A stretch of DNA of 64,000 bases from JAHOYW01 sp963664605. Its GTDB lineage: Bacteria > Verrucomicrobiota > Lentisphaeria > Victivallales > Victivallaceae. Every line of letters starts with the position of its first letter. Positions within the stretch are counted from its first letter, which is position 1. The DNA lies in assembly GCA_963664605.1 (NCBI GenBank), contig OY761536.1, positions 3,410,001 to 3,474,000 of the forward strand. The letters run 5' to 3'. Shown here piece after piece: positions 18,025 through 26,063 of this stretch. The position numbers and the translations under genes were made by a program. The notes under the pieces are model-generated. The model saw only the letters and a list, made by a program, of their open reading frames with translations, had not been told where the DNA came from and searched no databases.

Positions 18025-18681
18025 TCAACCTTTTATCATTCTCACCGCAGCATTTATTTTTTCTGCAATCACATCCCATTCTCCGTTATTCATTTCAGCA
18101 GTAGTGGCAAGCCATGTACCGCCCGCACCTATAACTTCCGGGATTTCAAGGTAATTCATAATATTTGCCGGTTTGAGTCCGCCCGTCGGCATAAACTGAA
18201 TACCTAAATGACGATAAGGAGCTATAATCGACTTCAACATTGGAACTCCGCCCGCGGCCTCGGCAGGGAAAAATTTCATTACCTTTACTCCAAGTTCATA
18301 TGCCTGTTCCACATGCGACGGACAGGATATTCCCGGGAAAAAAGCATATCCGCTTTTGACTGCGGTTTTCACTACTGTCGGATTGAAACCTGGAGCCACG
18401 GCAAATTTCGCACCGGCTTCAAAAGCTGAATGCAAATCTTCTACTGTAAGAACAGTTCCGGCTCCAATAAGCATTTCAGGAAACTGTTTTGACGCTTCCC
18501 TGATAATTTCTTCCGCGGCGGCAGTCCTGAAAGTTATTTCAGCCGCTTTCAAACCACATTTATCCAACAGTTCACAAATTTTTATTCCATCTCTGACAGA
18601 TTCGATCGCCAGTACCGGAATTATTTTTACGTCTTGGAGCAATCTCACCACACTTGACACTTCACTTTGATAAAAATCCAT
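18025..18681 (-). CDS. eda: 2-keto-3-deoxy-6-phosphogluconate (KDPG) aldolase
   Basis: The 218-residue class I aldolase cleaves KDPG (or KDPGal and related keto-deoxy acids) to pyruvate and glyceraldehyde 3-phosphate. Key residues are visible: Glu48 and Arg52 in AAEITFRT, GAGTVL, and Schiff-base Lys136 in VMKFFPAE. I start at the ATG encoding MDFYQSEVSS; the frame continues 22 codons upstream, but those residues are hydrophobic and not conserved. It is the first gene of the minus-strand operon, and its product implies that the pathway ends in a 2-keto-3-deoxy sugar acid phosphate. No kinase gene lies in the operon. Confidence 0.93.
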   Translation of the reverse strand: MDFYQSEVSSVVRLLQDVKIIPVLAIESVRDGIKICELLDKCGLKAAEITFRTAAAEEIIREASKQFPEMLIGAGTVLTVEDLHSAFEAGAKFAVAPGFNPTVVKTAVKSGYAFFPGISCPSHVEQAYELGVKVMKFFPAEAAGGVPMLKSIIAPYRHLGIQFMPTGGLKPANIMNYLEIPEVIGAGGTWLATTAEMNNGEWDVIAEKINAAVRMIKG

Positions 18682-18772
18682 ATCACAGCCTTTTTTCTTT
18701 AAGGATATATTTAATACAATAATATAGCCTAAAAGAATATTTTTCAACTAAAAAATGAAAAAGTTTTTAGAT

Positions 18773-18800
18773 TTGTATTTTAAAACAGTTCAAGTATAAT
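18773..18800 (+). promoter_or_regulatory. Sigma70-type promoter for YjdF-like gene
   Basis: TTGTAT (18773-18778) and a perfect TATAAT (18795-18800) are separated by 16 bp, 132 bp upstream of the gene at 18933. It points away from the eda operon and would yield a leader with a hairpin and heptamer repeats. Confidence 0.6.
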
Positions 18801-18818
18801 AGATTATATAAATATAGA

Positions 18819-18846
18819 CTCTTGCGAAATATAAATTCCGCAAGAG
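18819..18846 (+). other. Leader hairpin
   Basis: CTCTTGCG and CGCAAGAG form a perfect 8-bp stem with a 12-base AT-rich loop between the predicted promoter and the YjdF-like gene. No T-run follows, so it is not a plain terminator; it could be an operator or an mRNA stabiliser. Confidence 0.5.
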
Positions 18847-18848
18847 AG

Positions 18849-18876
18849 GTTTAAGGGTTAAGTGTTAAGTGTTAAG
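18849..18876 (+). repeat. Heptameric microrepeat upstream of YjdF-like gene
   Basis: Four tandem units in register: GTTTAAG GGTTAAG TGTTAAG TGTTAAG. It lies directly after the leader hairpin, about 57 bp before the start codon, and is the clearest of the seven-base repeats in this window. Confidence 0.65.
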
Positions 18877-18932
18877 TTTTTAACTTCAAAAACTGATTAC
18901 TGCACCCTGAATAATAATTATTTGAGGAGATT

Positions 18933-19571
18933 ATGAAATCAATCAATATATTTATTAAGAATATGGGATATATATTTTATTTCACGATATTGCTGCTTTT
19001 AATAATATCAGGTATAAATCCATATGATGATTTCACCTGGCGGCTGGAAGTCTTATGGTTGTTTCCGGCACTTTTAATAATTGCCGTCCTATGGTTTAAA
19101 GGCATCCAATTCTCGCGTCTTCTGCAAACAGTAATGTTCATACAGGCCCTCATCTTGATATACGGCGGACATTATACTTACGAACACGTACCGCTCGGGG
19201 AATGGATGAAGGAAGCGTTTGGTTTTACCCGCAACCATTACGACCGTATTGGCCATATTGCACAGGGTTTCTTCCCGGCAATCCTCTATCGGGAACTGTT
19301 TGTGCGCAATAATGCGGCTAACGGGCGATTCTGGACAGAAACATTTGTTTTCGCTTCATGCATGGCATTCTCGGGTTTGTTTGAAGTTGTTGAATTTTCT
19401 GCTGCCCATATTTGGGGAGAAGGAGCCGATGCTTTTCTTGGTACTCAAGGCGATATCTGGGACGCTCAGTATGATATGCTTATGTGCCTGATAGGAACAT
19501 TTCTCTCAATAATCTTATTAAGCCGCCCGCATTATAAAATACTTGAAAAAATCAAAAAAGAAAAGGGATAA
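18933..19571 (+). CDS. YjdF-like DUF2238 inner-membrane protein
   Basis: The 212-residue protein matches the DUF2238 family (E. coli YjdF), whose function is unknown. It has about six membrane helices and the conserved loop patterns YGGHYTYEHVPLGEWM, RNHYDRIGHIAQGFFPAI, and a C-terminal EGADAFLGTQGDIWDAQYDM. The conserved His, Tyr, Asp and Glu residues in these loops suggest an enzyme or ion-binding site in the membrane. GAGGAG precedes the ATG. It is followed 3 bp later by the DUF1566 gene, so the two are probably co-transcribed. Confidence 0.88.
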   Translation: MKSINIFIKNMGYIFYFTILLLLIISGINPYDDFTWRLEVLWLFPALLIIAVLWFKGIQFSRLLQTVMFIQALILIYGGHYTYEHVPLGEWMKEAFGFTRNHYDRIGHIAQGFFPAILYRELFVRNNAANGRFWTETFVFASCMAFSGLFEVVEFSAAHIWGEGADAFLGTQGDIWDAQYDMLMCLIGTFLSIILLSRPHYKILEKIKKEKG

Positions 19572-19574
19572 ATC

Positions 19575-20828
19575 ATGAAAACATTTGCTGCTTCAGGAAT
19601 TATTTTGTGTTCTATCGCTGTTCAGGCCCAGTTAACCTACCCGATAGTCGATACGGGGCAGGAACGCTGCTACAACAATTACAAGGAAATATCATATCCC
19701 AACCCCGGGCAGGCGTTTTACGGACAGGATGCACAATACCTCGGTAATCAGCCTAAGTACAAAAATAACCACAACGGCACAATAAGCGACCTGGTAACTG
19801 GTTTGATGTGGCAGCAGAATCCAGGTGGCAAGGTAAGTTATAAAGACGCGGTAGCCGGAGCAAAAAAGTGCCGCACCGGCGGTTACCGGGACTGGCGGCT
19901 GCCGACAATAAAGGAACTCTATTCGTTGATCGACTTCAGCGGAGTTGATATAATGCCGACAAGCAGAACCGCCAAACATCCTTTTATAAATACAAAGTAC
20001 TTTAAATTTAACTACGGCAACACCAAAACTGAACGTATTATTGACTCTCAATATGCTACGAGCACCAAATATGTTTCAACAACCATGTTTGGCAACGCTA
20101 CTATGTTCGGCGTAAATTTTGCTGACGGCAGGATCAAAGGCTATCCTTATACCCGGAAAAAATTCTATGTAATTTATGTGCGCGGAAATAAAGAATACGG
20201 CAAAAACAAATTTAAAAACAATAACAATGGAACAATCTCAGATGAAGCCACAGGGCTCATGTGGATGCAGACAGACTCAGGGAAAGGCCTCAACTGGCAA
20301 CAGGCCCTAAAGTACGCGGAAGATTTCAAATTCGCCGGTTATTCAGACTGGAGGCTGCCCAATGCCAAGGAGCTTCAGAGTATTATCGATTACAGGCGTT
20401 CCCCCAATACCACCGGTTCTCCAGCTATCGATCCGATATTCAGGCTGTCATCAATACTTAATAAAGCCGGCTGGGTTGATTTTCCGTGTTACTGGACAAG
20501 CACTACACATAAAAATCAAATCAATAACTCCACGGCAAATTATATAGCATTCGGACGTGCTCTCGGCTGGATGAAGAACTTCCGGGGAATATATACTTTG
20601 CTGGATGTCCACGGAGCCGGAGCTCAGCGCAGTGAATTCAAGTCCGGGAAGTCTTCAAGCTACCCCTACGGACATGGCCCGCAGGGAGATGTTGTCCGTA
20701 TTTATAATTATGTTCTTCTGGTACGTGGCGGAAAAGCCGATATAAACACCAAAGGGCCGAAGGTCATTAAAAGTACATATCCCGGAATTTATAGTCGCCC
20801 GGTACAGAGATTCAGAAAAGACAGATAA
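19575..20828 (+). CDS. Exported protein with two DUF1566 (Lcl C-terminal) domains
   Basis: A 417-residue protein with a signal peptide (AASGIILCSIAVQAQ). Two DUF1566 repeats lie at about residues 60-205 and 220-395, each with the family pattern NNGTISD..TGLMW..., then YRDWRLPTIKEL or YSDWRLPNAKEL, and an aromatic-rich ending (YWTST). These domains have a C-type-lectin-like or FGE-sulfatase-like fold in some members and are common in secreted proteins of environmental bacteria. Their role here is unknown; a ligand-binding or adhesion function is plausible. The Lys/Arg-rich C-terminus carries no anchor. Confidence 0.8.
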   Translation: MKTFAASGIILCSIAVQAQLTYPIVDTGQERCYNNYKEISYPNPGQAFYGQDAQYLGNQPKYKNNHNGTISDLVTGLMWQQNPGGKVSYKDAVAGAKKCRTGGYRDWRLPTIKELYSLIDFSGVDIMPTSRTAKHPFINTKYFKFNYGNTKTERIIDSQYATSTKYVSTTMFGNATMFGVNFADGRIKGYPYTRKKFYVIYVRGNKEYGKNKFKNNNNGTISDEATGLMWMQTDSGKGLNWQQALKYAEDFKFAGYSDWRLPNAKELQSIIDYRRSPNTTGSPAIDPIFRLSSILNKAGWVDFPCYWTSTTHKNQINNSTANYIAFGRALGWMKNFRGIYTLLDVHGAGAQRSEFKSGKSSSYPYGHGPQGDVVRIYNYVLLVRGGKADINTKGPKVIKSTYPGIYSRPVQRFRKDR

Positions 20829-21016
20829 GCAAATATCCAACTTTTGCATCAGTTTTTCGCCATCAAGTACCAGCAAAAAATACTGTAAAATTGTTTCCCT
20901 AAATCTTCATTAACAGCTATTATCGTTGATTTTTCACGGCTTCAATTTGACTTAGAAAGAATAAAAGGTAATTTAAACCGTGATTTGTTCTCTAAATGCA
21001 TAAAAACAGGAAATAT

Positions 21017-22792
21017 ATGAATAATAGCATTACCTCGTTCAAAGGATTTTTTTCAAAATGGAACATTATCATTTTAACCCTTATTCTATGCATTTCCATA
21101 TGGATGAACTTTAGAGGTATAAGCAACGGCCTTCCGTCAGAGGAACGTTTTAAGCTTTCAATCGGTGATAAAAAAAATGTCGAAAAAATTATTCCGGAAA
21201 TAACAGCTTTCCGCAACAAAAAAAATATTCGCCGTTCTGAGTTTCTGGATAAAAGTGACCGCAGTAATTTTATACAACTTGCCCGTTTTTCGCCATACTT
21301 TGACTTGCTGCGCAGTATTAATTCTGATGAATTTTATATTTTTAAAACTCTCTCCGGAATGGTCGAGAAACGCAATATAAACCCCGGAAGTTATATATAT
21401 GGGCCATTCTTTATTTATCAGATAGGAGCATCTTTGGGTGCTGCAAAAGTAAGCGGTTACCTGCCTAAAGGCAATTTAAATTATTTTCTTTTAAATCCTG
21501 AGAAATTTGCTCCTTTCTATATGAGCGGCAGAATCCTTTGCGCCATATACGGCTGCCTGGCAGTCTTCATTACTTTTCTCATCGGTTACCGCATCGGCAA
21601 AACTCCTCTCGCAGCTTTTGCCGCCGCCTTTCTCGCGTTTATACCGCTGGTAGTGCTGGCGTCAAAATTTGTAAAGGCAGACACTCCTACTTTATTCTGG
21701 AGTTCATTGGTCTTATTGTTTTCACTTCCAATACTTGAAAGAGCGAAATTCAGGGATTATCTACTGACCGGAGTTTGTATTGGCCTGGCTGCCGGATGCA
21801 AATACCCGGCGGCATTTACCGCTGCGTATCCTGTGATGTTCCACCTGCTGCGCAAAAGCAAGTTCTTCAAAAAAGCTGATTTCTCTCTGAAAAACTTCTG
21901 CACAAAGGAAGAACTGCTGCTTGCAGGCGCCGGTGTTATATCATTTACAAGTTTTCTAATCGTTTGTCCATCATTCATTCTCGACCATACGACCTTCATG
22001 AAAGATTTCAGCTGGATTCTCAGTGTTTCCCGCGGCGGTTCAGTTCTATACAATATGTTTTCAACTTTTGTCTGCCTCTGCTATGACAGTATTTTTTATA
22101 CTCTTGGACTTCCTGGCTTCATAGCTATTGCAGCCGGAATAATATTCGCCATTATAAAACCGGAAAAGGTATGGATTGGAATGCTGCCGGTGATTATTTT
22201 GTTTTTATTCCTGGCTAGTAAAGGCACTCCTAATTCCGACGCATACTTAATGCCGGCATTTGTTCCAATGGTTTTGCTATCCGGCCGAGCCGTTTTAAGC
22301 GTTAAAAAAATCTGGCTGCAGTCAATTCTAGCAGCAATAGTATTGATTAGCTCATTCAGCTATGCACACGCATGGAATAATTCAATGGCAGCTGAGAATT
22401 CTCGAATAAGCGCTTTGCGCTGGATCAACGCAAATATAAAACCCGGAAGTTCAATTGCTACTTTGCGTTACCCGGTGCTGTACCGGGTTCCAGTACCGAA
22501 TCCAGTCAAGTACAAACTTGTCAGTGAACAGATTGAAGGGCCGGATGCCTTGAATGCCGATTATTACATTAATTCATCATACCAATGGTCAACTCCTCCC
22601 CTTATGGATTATATTTCAGGGAAAAGTATTAACGACTCTCCTGCCGGTTTTGAAAAAATAATTGAGATAGAAAATCCGCCGCGGGCGTACTTTGGACTTT
22701 TTGAGTTCAAACGTTCCAACAGGATCAATCCATATTTTGAAGTGGTAGCGCCTAGAATAATCATATATAAAAAAATAAAGGGTTCAAAATGA
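21017..22792 (+). CDS. GT39/PMT-like membrane glycosyltransferase
   Basis: A 591-residue protein with about ten to twelve membrane helices resembles the PMT/ArnT (GT-C) superfamily, which transfers sugars from polyprenyl carriers at the outer face of the inner membrane. Its first periplasmic loop contains an acidic SDEFY motif followed by NPGSYIYGPFF. The GLAAGCKYPAAFTAAYPV pattern in a later helix is typical, and the C-terminal third is soluble. The start at 21017 has AGGAA five bases upstream and is preferred over an in-frame ATG at 20996. It overlaps the next gene by 4 bp (ATGA), starting a glycan operon. Confidence 0.78.
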   Translation: MNNSITSFKGFFSKWNIIILTLILCISIWMNFRGISNGLPSEERFKLSIGDKKNVEKIIPEITAFRNKKNIRRSEFLDKSDRSNFIQLARFSPYFDLLRSINSDEFYIFKTLSGMVEKRNINPGSYIYGPFFIYQIGASLGAAKVSGYLPKGNLNYFLLNPEKFAPFYMSGRILCAIYGCLAVFITFLIGYRIGKTPLAAFAAAFLAFIPLVVLASKFVKADTPTLFWSSLVLLFSLPILERAKFRDYLLTGVCIGLAAGCKYPAAFTAAYPVMFHLLRKSKFFKKADFSLKNFCTKEELLLAGAGVISFTSFLIVCPSFILDHTTFMKDFSWILSVSRGGSVLYNMFSTFVCLCYDSIFYTLGLPGFIAIAAGIIFAIIKPEKVWIGMLPVIILFLFLASKGTPNSDAYLMPAFVPMVLLSGRAVLSVKKIWLQSILAAIVLISSFSYAHAWNNSMAAENSRISALRWINANIKPGSSIATLRYPVLYRVPVPNPVKYKLVSEQIEGPDALNADYYINSSYQWSTPPLMDYISGKSINDSPAGFEKIIEIENPPRAYFGLFEFKRSNRINPYFEVVAPRIIIYKKIKGSK

Positions 22793-24216
22793 TAAAATAC
22801 GTTTTTTTTGAGGAGTTGAGAGAAAAAATAAGAGTTCTCAAAGATTCTATTACCCAAAAGCGGGAAAAATGGATATCTTCAAACAGCTATTATTATAAAC
22901 AGTTTCTCAACTCGGTAAAATATATCATCCCGGAAAACTCATCTGTCCTTAATATCGGTTGCAGTACCGGTTATATCCTCAGTCATTTGAAAACCTCCCG
23001 CGGCGTTGGAATTGAAAGTTCATCCGAACAAATCAAATATGCCAGCGAAAAATATCCTGACCTGGAATTTTTCGATATGGAAGTTGAGGATGTAAAGGTC
23101 AAAGGTAAGTTTGATTATATTTTAATCTGCAGTATTGAAGATATCGTCGATATAAAATCAGTGCTTGACTCTGTTAAGAAAAACTGTCACCGTCACACCC
23201 GTATCATAATAAGCCACTACAGCTACCTGTGGCAGCCTATGGTATCCCTTGCGGAAAAAGCCAGAATAAGGCTGCCTCAAGCTGTACATAACTGGTTTTC
23301 CGACAATGACGTTCAGAATATTTTCAAATTATCAGGCTATGAGGTAATACATACGAAAAAACTGATTCTGTTTCCATTCAACATTCCGCTGGTATCGTAT
23401 ATCCTCAACAAATATTTTGCCCGTCTGCCCCTGCTTCGGCATCTGACTATGAGCCGACTTACGATAGCTTATCCAAAACAAAATGACAATAACGAATATT
23501 CTGTTTCAGTTGTCATCCCCTGCCGTAACGAATCAGGAAACATCCAGGATGCGGTGGAACGGATTCCCGAACTTGGTTCTCATACCGAAATAATTTTCTG
23601 CGATGATAAATCAACAGACAATACTGTCGCTGAAATAAAGGAAATGCAGAAAAAACATCCAAAGAAAGATATAAAACTGGTGAAAGGGCCGGGTATTTGC
23701 AAAGCAGAAAATGTCTGGACCGGTTTTGACGCGGCAAGCGGTGATATTTTGATGATACTTGATGCTGATCTTACGGTAATACCTGAGGAACTGCCTTATT
23801 TCTACGAAGCTATCGCACGCGGTTACGGTGAATTCATCAACGGCTCCCGTCTGGTATATCCTATGCATGAGGAAGCTATGCGCGGATTTAATATTATAGG
23901 CAATAAGTTCTTCTCAATATTTTTCACTTATATCCTGGATTCATCAATAAAAGACACCCTTTGCGGAACCAAGGTAATGTGGGCAAAAGACTTTGAAAAA
24001 ATCAAGGCGCTGCGCGGAAGCTGGGGTATTCAGGACCGCTGGGGCGATTATGAACTGATTTTCGGCGCGGCTAAAAATCACCTCAAAATAATTGATCTGC
24101 CGGTTCACTATATGGAAAGGACTTATGGCGAAACTAAAATGACCAACCGATTCAAAAACGGCTGGATAATGCTTAAAATGAGTTTTGCCTCTCTGTTAAA
24201 GATAAAATTTCACTAA
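22789..24216 (+). CDS. Fused SAM methyltransferase and GT2 glycosyltransferase
   Basis: The 475-residue protein has an N-terminal class I methyltransferase-like domain (about 30-230; VLNIGCSTGYILSHL for AdoMet binding, FDYILICSIEDI). A GT-A glycosyltransferase family 2 domain follows (about 235-475; VSVVIPCRNESGNI, then IIFCDDKSTDNT and MILDADLTV with the DxD metal site near residue 324). The GT2 part resembles dolichol- or polyprenyl-phosphate sugar synthases (WGDYELIFGAAK, YGETKM) and could supply the lipid-linked donor for the preceding GT39-like transferase. No membrane anchor is seen. The arrangement fits one pathway: donor synthesis then transfer. Confidence 0.82.
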   Translation: MIKYVFFEELREKIRVLKDSITQKREKWISSNSYYYKQFLNSVKYIIPENSSVLNIGCSTGYILSHLKTSRGVGIESSSEQIKYASEKYPDLEFFDMEVEDVKVKGKFDYILICSIEDIVDIKSVLDSVKKNCHRHTRIIISHYSYLWQPMVSLAEKARIRLPQAVHNWFSDNDVQNIFKLSGYEVIHTKKLILFPFNIPLVSYILNKYFARLPLLRHLTMSRLTIAYPKQNDNNEYSVSVVIPCRNESGNIQDAVERIPELGSHTEIIFCDDKSTDNTVAEIKEMQKKHPKKDIKLVKGPGICKAENVWTGFDAASGDILMILDADLTVIPEELPYFYEAIARGYGEFINGSRLVYPMHEEAMRGFNIIGNKFFSIFFTYILDSSIKDTLCGTKVMWAKDFEKIKALRGSWGIQDRWGDYELIFGAAKNHLKIIDLPVHYMERTYGETKMTNRFKNGWIMLKMSFASLLKIKFH

Positions 24217-24226
24217 GGAGCTGTAA

Positions 24227-25294
24227 ATGAATATTGCTGTTGTTACAGGCTCGGCCGGATTAATTGGCGCCGAGGCGGTTCGTTTTCTGTCGGCTAAAGG
24301 TTTTTCCGTGATCGGTATAGACAACAATATGCGTAAAGTCTTTTTCGGCGACGAAGCGTCAACCGAATGGCAGAGAAAACGACTTGAAGACGAAATTCCC
24401 GGTTACCGCCACTATACTGCTGACATTCGTGATTATGCTGAAATCAACAGTATATTCGCTGATTACTCAAAAGACATAAAATTAATTGTACATACCGCGG
24501 CCCAACCTTCACACGACTGGGCGGCAAAAGACCCGTTCATGGATTTCACGGTAAACGCCAACGGTACTTTGAATATGCTTGAGGCTACCAGAAACAACTG
24601 CCCTGAAGCCGTTTTTATTTTTACTTCAACCAATAAAGTTTACGGCGACACCCCCAACCGCCTGCCGCTGGTGGAGCTCGAAAAACGCTGGGAACTGGAC
24701 AAGAACCATCCTTATGCCGAACATGGAATAGATGAATCAATGAGCATTGACCAGAGCAAGCATTCACTATTCGGTGCGTCAAAAGTCGCTGCTGACGTTA
24801 TGGTGCAGGAATACGGACGCTACTTCGGGATTAAAAGCGCGGTTTTCAGAGGGGGATGCCTGACCGGACCGGGGCATTCCGGAACCCAGCTGCACGGATT
24901 TCTCGCCTATTTGATGCTCTGCGCCATCACCGGCAGGGAATACACGGTTTTCGGTTATAAAGGCAAACAGGTCCGCGATAATATTCACAGCAGTGACCTG
25001 GTTAACATGTTTTGGAATTTCTATCAGAATCCGCGTCCCGGCGAAGTATACAACGCCGGCGGCAGCCGTCACAGCAACTGTTCAATGGCTGAAGCTATCG
25101 AGCTGTGCGAAAAAATATGCGGCAAAAAGATGAATTATAAATACGCCGAAGCTAACCGCTCCGGCGACCATATATGGTACATCAGCGATGTCCGAAAATT
25201 CCAAAAACATTATCCTGAATGGAAATACAAGTACGGCATAGAAGATATTCTAGTTGAAATCCATGATGAACTAAGCAGACGAACCGCAAAATGA
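24227..25294 (+). CDS. NAD-dependent epimerase, CDP-tyvelose/paratose 2-epimerase-like
   Basis: A 355-residue extended SDR with TGSAGLIG (residues 7-14), HTAAQPSHDWAAKDP, FTSTNKVYGD (Ser134) and RGGCLTGP. The PSHDWA segment and overall layout resemble CDP-paratose 2-epimerase. The catalytic YxxxK appears as FGASK (Phe182, Lys186): the tyrosine used as general base in classical SDRs is phenylalanine here. This variant may mark a distinct subfamily with another acid/base residue or another reaction. It lies 10 bp after the glycosyltransferase and overlaps the methyltransferase gene by 4 bp, so it most likely makes a nucleotide sugar for the same glycan. Confidence 0.8.
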   Translation: MNIAVVTGSAGLIGAEAVRFLSAKGFSVIGIDNNMRKVFFGDEASTEWQRKRLEDEIPGYRHYTADIRDYAEINSIFADYSKDIKLIVHTAAQPSHDWAAKDPFMDFTVNANGTLNMLEATRNNCPEAVFIFTSTNKVYGDTPNRLPLVELEKRWELDKNHPYAEHGIDESMSIDQSKHSLFGASKVAADVMVQEYGRYFGIKSAVFRGGCLTGPGHSGTQLHGFLAYLMLCAITGREYTVFGYKGKQVRDNIHSSDLVNMFWNFYQNPRPGEVYNAGGSRHSNCSMAEAIELCEKICGKKMNYKYAEANRSGDHIWYISDVRKFQKHYPEWKYKYGIEDILVEIHDELSRRTAK

Positions 25295-26025
25295 GCCAGG
25301 ACAGATTACAAAATGAAATTGAACACGGTAAACTCCTGAGGGAATCAGGAGCCGGAAAAGTCTGGAACTGGGAATCCCCGGCAGGCAAAGTCCGCTGGCA
25401 ACGGCGGGTTGAAATGCTTACTTCGCATCTCAAGCCGGACATGAAAATTCTGGAACTCGGATGCGGCACGGGGTATTTTACCAGAGAAGCCGCACGTTCC
25501 GGCGCCCAAATAACCGCTATTGATATTTCAGCTGATTTACTGGAACAGGCGCAAAACGAAGTTCCTCTTGAAAATGTGAAGTTCCTCGTCGAAAATGCTT
25601 ACGAAATGAGTTTCAGCGACAATAGTTTCGATACGGTTATAGGCAGTTCTGTTCTGCACCATCTGGAAATAGACAACGCATTGAAAGAGATATTCAGGGT
25701 TTTGCGTCCCGGTGGAACTGTTTGTTTTACAGAACCAAACATGCTCAATCCACAAATCGCGATTCAAAAAAATATACCGTTCATCAAAAGAATGCTTGGT
25801 GATTCACCGGATGAAACCGCTTTTTTTTCGTGGTCATTAAAGAAAAAAATGCTAAACCACGGTTTTACGGAGGTAGAGATCAAGCCTTTTGATTTCCTGC
25901 ATCCGTCCATACCGGCTTTCATGCTTCCGGTAATGCGCCAGTTTTGCTCGGTATTAGAAAAAATCCCTCTGATATCTTCCATCGCCGGATCACTTTATAT
26001 CCGCGCTTCATCTTCCAATAAATAA
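25291..26025 (+). CDS. Class I SAM-dependent methyltransferase
   Basis: The 244-residue protein has motif I ILELGCGTGYFTREA (about residues 49-63), acidic motif ITAIDIS, and FDTVIGSSVLHHLEIDNALKEI, all typical of Methyltransf_11/25 enzymes acting on small molecules or sugars. It starts at an ATGA overlap with the epimerase gene and is the last gene of the glycan operon, so an O- or C-methyl sugar is a reasonable product. The substrate itself is not evident. Confidence 0.85.
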   Translation: MSQDRLQNEIEHGKLLRESGAGKVWNWESPAGKVRWQRRVEMLTSHLKPDMKILELGCGTGYFTREAARSGAQITAIDISADLLEQAQNEVPLENVKFLVENAYEMSFSDNSFDTVIGSSVLHHLEIDNALKEIFRVLRPGGTVCFTEPNMLNPQIAIQKNIPFIKRMLGDSPDETAFFSWSLKKKMLNHGFTEVEIKPFDFLHPSIPAFMLPVMRQFCSVLEKIPLISSIAGSLYIRASSSNK

Positions 26026-26063
26026 AACGTTCTCTATAATAAATGGAAAGTTGAGGTAATCTT

